From Stutzerimonas stutzeri (GTDB lineage: Bacteria > Pseudomonadota > Gammaproteobacteria > Pseudomonadales > Pseudomonadaceae), in contig DDKB01000012.1 in the NCBI GenBank assembly GCA_002339675.1, forward strand, positions 86,321 through 150,320: a stretch of DNA of 64,000 nucleotides, written 5' to 3'. This document shows positions 59,467 through 64,000 of the stretch, piece by piece. Every line of letters begins with the position of its first letter. Positions within the stretch are counted from its first letter, which is position 1. The notes under the pieces are model-generated. The model had not been told where the DNA came from. It did no database searches and saw nothing but the letters and a program-made list of their open reading frames with translations. The position numbers and the translations under genes are program-made.

Positions 59467-60561
59467 TCAGTCGTCCGAGACGGTAATGTTCGGCATCGAT
59501 TGCGCGATGATCTGCCCGCTCTGAGAAATCCGTGCACCTACGCTGCGGGCCATCTGCTGATAGATCATGGCGATCTGGCTTTCCGGGTCGGCAATGGCGG
59601 TCGGCTTGCCGGCATCAGCCTGGGTGCGGATTGCCATCGATAGCGGCAGCGAGGCGAGCAGCTCGACGTTGTACTGCGCCGCCAGCTTCTCGCCACCGCC
59701 CTCGCCGAACAAGTGCTCGGCATGGCCGCAATTCGAGCAGATGTGGATGGCCATGTTTTCCACCACCCCCAGCACCGGAATGTTCACCTTGCGGAACATC
59801 TCCACGCCCTTCTTCGCATCCAGCAGCGCCAGGTCCTGCGGCGTGGTGACGATCACGGCGCCAACCACCGGCACCTTCTGCGCCAGCGTCAGCTGGATGT
59901 CACCGGTGCCCGGCGGCATGTCCACTACCAGATAATCGAGATCGTTCCAGGCGGTCTGGGTGATCAGCTGCAGCAGTGCGCCGGACACCATCGGGCCGCG
60001 CCAGACCATGGGCGTCTTGTCATCGGCGAGGAAAGCCATCGACATGATCTGCACGCCGTGCGCTTCCAGTGGAATGAACGCCTTGCCATCACGTATCTCC
60101 GGTCGCGTGCCTTCGGCAATACCGAACATGATGCCCTGGCTTGGCCCGTAGATATCGGCATCCAGCACACCGACCCGCGCCCCTTCCCGCGCCAGCGCCA
60201 GCGCCAGGTTGGCCGCCGTCGTGGACTTGCCGACACCGCCCTTGCCGGACGCCACGGCGATGATGTTCTTCACGTTGGCCAGCGATTCCAGCTGGTCCTG
60301 GGCCTTGTGTGAGCGGACCACGCAATCGATCTGCACATCGGCGCGGCTCACACCCTCGAGTTGCTCGATGGCCATCGCCAGCATCTGCGCCCAGCCGCTA
60401 CGAAACAGACCGGCGGCATAGCCCAACTCGAGCCGTACGCTGACGCGATCCCCCTGGACCTCGATGGAGCGTACGCAACCGGCACTCACCGGATCCTGAT
60501 TCAGGTGCGGGTCGGTGTACTGCCGCAGGACGGCTTCAACAGCTTCGCGTGTGACGGTCAT
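59467..60561 (-). CDS. apbC: iron-sulfur cluster carrier protein ApbC/Mrp
   Basis: The 364-residue P-loop ATPase carries Fe-S clusters to apoproteins. It has an N-terminal MIP18/DUF59 domain (about 1-85), then deviant Walker A GKGGVGKST (about 107-115), and a C-terminal CSNC (ICSNCGH) that binds the cluster. ATG 60561 follows GGGAG; the frame is open to 60600. It is divergent from metG. Confidence 0.93.
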   Translation of the reverse strand: MTVTREAVEAVLRQYTDPHLNQDPVSAGCVRSIEVQGDRVSVRLELGYAAGLFRSGWAQMLAMAIEQLEGVSRADVQIDCVVRSHKAQDQLESLANVKNIIAVASGKGGVGKSTTAANLALALAREGARVGVLDADIYGPSQGIMFGIAEGTRPEIRDGKAFIPLEAHGVQIMSMAFLADDKTPMVWRGPMVSGALLQLITQTAWNDLDYLVVDMPPGTGDIQLTLAQKVPVVGAVIVTTPQDLALLDAKKGVEMFRKVNIPVLGVVENMAIHICSNCGHAEHLFGEGGGEKLAAQYNVELLASLPLSMAIRTQADAGKPTAIADPESQIAMIYQQMARSVGARISQSGQIIAQSMPNITVSDD

Positions 60562-60754
60562 GGCTACTCCCAAGAAAAACCTAGTGAAACAGACGGGCAT
60601 CTTACCCCGTGCCGTGCCCGGCGCTCATCAGGCGCGTCAACGCGGCGCAGGACTGGCATTCGACCCGCGCCGCGAGCGCCCGTGCGGATGAAAAAAAACC
60701 GCGTGACCTTTATAGTGGCCGACTCACTTCGCAACCTCGACTGCAGACCTTCCC

Positions 60755-62797
60755 ATGTCCGAAGCCCGCCAGATCCTCGTCACCAGTGCCCTGCCCTACG
60801 CCAACGGTTCGATTCACCTTGGCCACATGCTCGAGTACATCCAGACGGACATGTGGGTGCGGTTCCAGAAGCTGCGCGGCAACCAGTGCATCTATGTCTG
60901 CGCCGACGACGCCCACGGCTCGGCCATCATGCTGCGTGCCGAGAAAGAAGGCATCACGCCCGAGCAACTGATCGCCAACGTGCAGGCCGAACACAGCGCG
61001 GACTTCGCCGACTTCCTGGTCGACTTCGACAATTTCCACTCGACCCACTCCGACGAAAACCGCGAGCTGTCGAGCCTGATCTACACCCGGTTGCGCGACG
61101 CCGGCCATATCGCCACGCGTTCGGTCACCCAGTATTTCGACCCTGAAAAGGGCATGTTCCTCGCCGACCGCTTCATCAAGGGCACCTGCCCGAAGTGCGC
61201 CGCCGAGGACCAGTACGGCGACAACTGCGAAAAGTGCGGCGCCACCTACGAGCCCACCGAGCTGAAGAATCCGCGCTCGGCCATCTCGGGCGCCACGCCG
61301 GTGCTACGTGACTCCAAGCACTTCTTCTTCAAGCTGCCCGACTTCGAGGCGATGCTCAAGGAATGGACCCGCAGCGGCAGCCTGCAGGAATCGGTCGCCA
61401 ATAAGATCGCCGAATGGCTTGACGGCGGCCTGCACGAGTGGGACATCTCCCGCGACGCGCCCTACTTCGGTTTCGAGATCCCGGACGAGCCGGGTAAATA
61501 CTTCTACGTCTGGCTGGACGCACCGATCGGCTACATGGCCAGCTTCAAGAATCTCTGCTCCCGCCGTCCGGAGCTGGATTTCGATACGTTCTGGAAAAAG
61601 GACTCCAGCGCCGAGCTGTACCACTTCATCGGCAAGGACATCATCAACTTCCACACCCTGTTCTGGCCCGCCATGCTCGAAGGCGCCGGCTACCGCAAGC
61701 CCACCGTCGTCGCGGTGCACGGCTACCTGACGGTGAACGGGCAGAAGATGTCCAAGTCGCGCGGCACCTTCATCAAGGCGCGCACCTACCTGCAGCACCT
61801 GAACCCGGAATACCTGCGCTATTACTACGCGGCCAAACTCGGCCGTGGTGTCGATGACCTGGACCTGAACCTCGAAGACTTCGTGCAGAAGGTCAATTCC
61901 GACCTGGTGGGCAAGGTGGTCAACATCGCCAGCCGCTGCGCAGGCTTCATCCACAAGGGCAACGGCGGCGTGATGGTCGACCGCAACGCCGCGCCGGAGC
62001 TGACCGACGCCTTCCAGGCCGCCGCACCGTCCATCGCCGACGCTTATGAAAGTCGCGATTTCGCCCGTGCCATGCGCGAAATCATGGCCCTGGCCGACCG
62101 CGCCAATGCCTGGATTGCCGACAAAGCACCCTGGGCACTGAACAAACAGGAAGGCATGCAGGATGAAGTCCAGGCGATCTGCGCCACCGGCATCAACCTG
62201 TTCCGCCAACTGGTGATCTTCTTGAAGCCCGTGCTGCCGAACCTGGCCGCCGACGCCGAGCGTTTCCTCAACGTCGAGCCGCTGCGCTGGACTGACTTGC
62301 CAACGCTGCTCGCCGATCACCAGCTGAACGCCTTCACCCCGCTATTGACCCGTATCGAGCCCGCAAAAATCGACGCCATGATCGAAGCCTCCAAAGAAGA
62401 CCTCGCCGCCACCGAAACCGCTGCGGCCACTCAGGGCAACGGCGAGCTGACCAAGGAGCCGATCGCCGCCGAAATCGCCTTCGACACCTTTGCCGCCGTG
62501 GACCTGCGCATCGCGCTGATCGAGAAGTGCGAGTTCGTCGAAGGCGCCGACAAACTTCTGCGCCTGACGCTGGACATCGGCGATGCCAAGCGCAACGTCT
62601 TCTCTGGCATCAAGAGCGCCTACCCGGACCCAAGCAAGCTGGAAGGCCGCCTGACCCTGTACGTCGCCAACCTGGCTGCGCGCAAGATGAAGTTCGGCGT
62701 CTCCGAAGGCATGGTCCTCGCCGCCGGCCCTGGTGGTGAAGAAATCTACCTGCTCAGCCCGGACAGCGGCGCCAAGCCCGGTCAGCGCGTGAAGTAA
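60755..62797 (+). CDS. metG: methionyl-tRNA synthetase
   Basis: The 680-residue enzyme charges tRNA-Met. HLGH (21-24) is the class I HIGH signature and KMSKS is at 331-335. The connective zinc site is CPKCAAEDQYGDNCEKCG (about 146-163). A C-terminal dimerisation/tRNA-binding OB domain (about 575-680) starts IAAEIAFDTFAAVDLRIALIEKCEFV. Length matches E. coli (677). It is divergent from apbC, a common pseudomonad arrangement. A terminator follows at 62811. Confidence 0.96.
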   Translation: MSEARQILVTSALPYANGSIHLGHMLEYIQTDMWVRFQKLRGNQCIYVCADDAHGSAIMLRAEKEGITPEQLIANVQAEHSADFADFLVDFDNFHSTHSDENRELSSLIYTRLRDAGHIATRSVTQYFDPEKGMFLADRFIKGTCPKCAAEDQYGDNCEKCGATYEPTELKNPRSAISGATPVLRDSKHFFFKLPDFEAMLKEWTRSGSLQESVANKIAEWLDGGLHEWDISRDAPYFGFEIPDEPGKYFYVWLDAPIGYMASFKNLCSRRPELDFDTFWKKDSSAELYHFIGKDIINFHTLFWPAMLEGAGYRKPTVVAVHGYLTVNGQKMSKSRGTFIKARTYLQHLNPEYLRYYYAAKLGRGVDDLDLNLEDFVQKVNSDLVGKVVNIASRCAGFIHKGNGGVMVDRNAAPELTDAFQAAAPSIADAYESRDFARAMREIMALADRANAWIADKAPWALNKQEGMQDEVQAICATGINLFRQLVIFLKPVLPNLAADAERFLNVEPLRWTDLPTLLADHQLNAFTPLLTRIEPAKIDAMIEASKEDLAATETAAATQGNGELTKEPIAAEIAFDTFAAVDLRIALIEKCEFVEGADKLLRLTLDIGDAKRNVFSGIKSAYPDPSKLEGRLTLYVANLAARKMKFGVSEGMVLAAGPGGEEIYLLSPDSGAKPGQRVK

Positions 62798-62810
62798 TGA
62801 CATGAGACGA

Positions 62811-62840
62811 GAAGCCCGGTGCAATGCCGGGCTTCTTTTT
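62811..62840 (+). terminator. terminator after metG
   Basis: GAAGCCCGG and CCGGGCTTC form a 9-bp stem with a TGCAATG loop and a T-run at the end. Confidence 0.9.
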
Positions 62841-62894
62841 CAACGCTACTTATCGCTCCACCCCATCTATCGCTGCCACTGCCCGGAGGCGGTT

Positions 62895-63104
62895 ATGACT
62901 GTCACGCCCGATCCCAGTACATGCCCAATTTGCGGCGAGCCGAATCAATGCGCCCTCAGCAATCCGGCAACCGCGACGCAGCCGTGCTGGTGCTTCACCG
63001 CCGAGATCGCACCCGAAGCCCGCGAGCGCATTCCCGACGACGCGCTGAATAAAGCCTGCATCTGCTCTCGTTGCGCCAGCGGCGAGCCTCCCGCCAAAGC
63101 CTGA
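62895..63104 (+). CDS. cysteine-rich CWC family protein
   Basis: The 69-residue protein has CPICGEPNQCALS, then the CWCF motif that names the family, and ACICSRCASG near the end. Eight cysteines in three pairs suggest a zinc-bound fold. GGAGG lies before ATG. Its TGA overlaps the ATG of the pseudouridine synthase by one base (TGATG), so the two are translationally coupled. Confidence 0.88.
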   Translation: MTVTPDPSTCPICGEPNQCALSNPATATQPCWCFTAEIAPEARERIPDDALNKACICSRCASGEPPAKA

Positions 63105-63796
63105 TGCGCCTGGACCGCTACCTCGCCAGCCTGCCCCACTGCAGCCATCGCCAGGCGCGCCTGCTACTAGCGTCGGGCCGCGCTTCGGTGAATGGCAAGA
63201 CAGTCTGCGATGGCACCCGTGACATCCGCGTCTTCGACCGTATCGAGCTCGATGGCGAGGTGCTGCAAGCCGGCAAGCCCGCGCGCTTCTTTATGCTCCA
63301 CAAACCTGAGGGTTGCGTCAGCGCCACTGCCGACCCGCAACACCCTACGGTCCTGGACCTGATGAACGAGCCCGACAAGCACGAGCTGCACATCGCTGGC
63401 CGGCTGGACTTCAACACCACCGGGCTGATGATCCTCACCAACGACGGCCTCTGGTCCCGTCGCCTCACCCAGCCCGAAAGCCTATTGGGCAAGACCTATC
63501 GGGTGGAAACCGAGGACCCCATCGACCCCAGCTGCATCGAGCACTTCGCCAGAGGCCTCTACTTCCGCTTCGAGAACCTCACCACCCTGCCCGCGCAACT
63601 CGAACTACTGGGCCCCCGCCAGGCACGCCTGACGTTGCACGAAGGCCGCTACCACCAGGTCAAGCGCATGTTCGGCCACTTCCGCAACAAGGTCACCGCC
63701 CTGCACCGTGAGCGCATGGGCCCGCTCACGCTCGACCCCACACTCGCACCCGGCCAATACCGCAGCCTGACCGACAGCGAAATCGCCCAGATCTGA
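63104..63796 (+). CDS. RsuA-family 16S rRNA pseudouridine synthase
   Basis: The 230-residue enzyme has an N-terminal S4 RNA-binding domain (about 1-55, RLDRYLASLPHCSHRQARLLLASGR) and a catalytic domain with GRLDFNTTGLMILTND, the family catalytic-aspartate motif. It also has the KVTALHRERMGPLTL segment. RsuA makes Psi516 in 16S rRNA. Start ATG 63104 is coupled to the CWC gene. It could be the RsuA orthologue or a close paralogue. Confidence 0.92.
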   Translation: MRLDRYLASLPHCSHRQARLLLASGRASVNGKTVCDGTRDIRVFDRIELDGEVLQAGKPARFFMLHKPEGCVSATADPQHPTVLDLMNEPDKHELHIAGRLDFNTTGLMILTNDGLWSRRLTQPESLLGKTYRVETEDPIDPSCIEHFARGLYFRFENLTTLPAQLELLGPRQARLTLHEGRYHQVKRMFGHFRNKVTALHRERMGPLTLDPTLAPGQYRSLTDSEIAQI

Positions 63797-63864
63797 GCCT
63801 TTCGCCGAAAAGCCCCCGTGTCCGCTTCAATTCCACGCGCCCTTCTGGTACAAAGGCACCCACC

Positions 63865-63938
63865 GCGGGCGTCGTATAATGGCATTACCTGAGCTTCCCA
63901 AGCTCATGACGAGGGTTCGATTCCCTTCGCCCGCTCCA
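63865..63938 (+). tRNA. tRNA-Gly(CCC)
   Basis: A complete cloverleaf: acceptor stem GCGGGCG/CGCCCGC, a D-arm with ATGGCAT, the anticodon stem TGAGC/GCTCA around loop TTCCCAA (anticodon CCC), a T-arm GAGGGTTCGATTCCCTT, and an encoded CCA. It reads GGG codons. Confidence 0.95.
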
Positions 63939-63944
63939 GATTAG

Positions 63945-63969
63945 AAAGCCGAGCATTGCGCGGCTTTTT
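63945..63969 (+). terminator. terminator after tRNA-Gly
   Basis: AAAGCCG and CGGCTTT form a short stem with a 9-base loop, followed by a T-run. Confidence 0.7.
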
Positions 63970-64000
63970 CATTTCCAGGGTCCCGTCCTGAATAAGGTTT

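Overview
The window is gene-dense, GC-rich DNA that reads as chromosomal sequence of a Pseudomonadaceae member, most likely the Pseudomonas stutzeri group (Stutzerimonas). The grounds are typical Pseudomonas neighbourhoods (gcl-hyi-glxR-ttuD-pyk; hmp with a PpyR-like membrane protein; argP/argO; an EstA-type autotransporter esterase; DUF2383 and KGG stress proteins) and REP-type hairpins. I see no phage, insertion sequence, integron or CRISPR array. The species call is inference.

Left third (1-22 kb). A Rlm-type methyltransferase and DNA topoisomerase III (with a LexA-like palindrome upstream) are followed by small detoxification genes (GST, two VOC proteins, SDRs) with LysR and AraC regulators, and a beta-CASP metallo-beta-lactamase nuclease whose 3' end is frameshifted so that its last metal-binding motif is lost. 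A hybrid sensor kinase, an ABC1-kinase/SDR pair, and a KaiC-like double-domain ATPase overlapping a second hybrid kinase form the most unusual block. Both kinases start with a degenerate receiver domain. An exported SGNH esterase closes the block.

Middle (22-46 kb). An NMT1/THI5-type ABC importer is followed by a nucleobase-type deaminase and an AraC regulator. A two-component system (HprSR/CopSR type) is divergent from a periplasmic GlcG/HbpS-like protein and a periplasmic 5-hydroxyisourate hydrolase, with a near-perfect HprR-like palindrome between them. A tripartite MFS efflux operon, a GAF-EAL protein and exonuclease III follow. The glyoxylate assimilation cluster (LysR regulator, gcl, hyi, glxR, ttuD, pyk) and a urea transporter fit use of purine or allantoin breakdown products: glyoxylate to glycerate, and urea uptake.

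Right third (46-64 kb). It holds flavohaemoglobin hmp behind an ANR/DNR-like box, small stress proteins, pncB, a diguanylate cyclase, the autotransporter esterase, a coiled-coil membrane protein, argP/argO, sodB, an SDR, dcd, a cold shock protein, apbC, metG, a cysteine-rich CWC protein, an RsuA-type pseudouridine synthase and tRNA-Gly(CCC).

Points most worth a second look: the KaiC/hybrid-kinase block, the frameshifted nuclease, the HprR-like operator over the purine-linked periplasmic genes, and several unexplained inverted repeats (22104-22130, 41796-41856, 8020-8031, 30281-30307).
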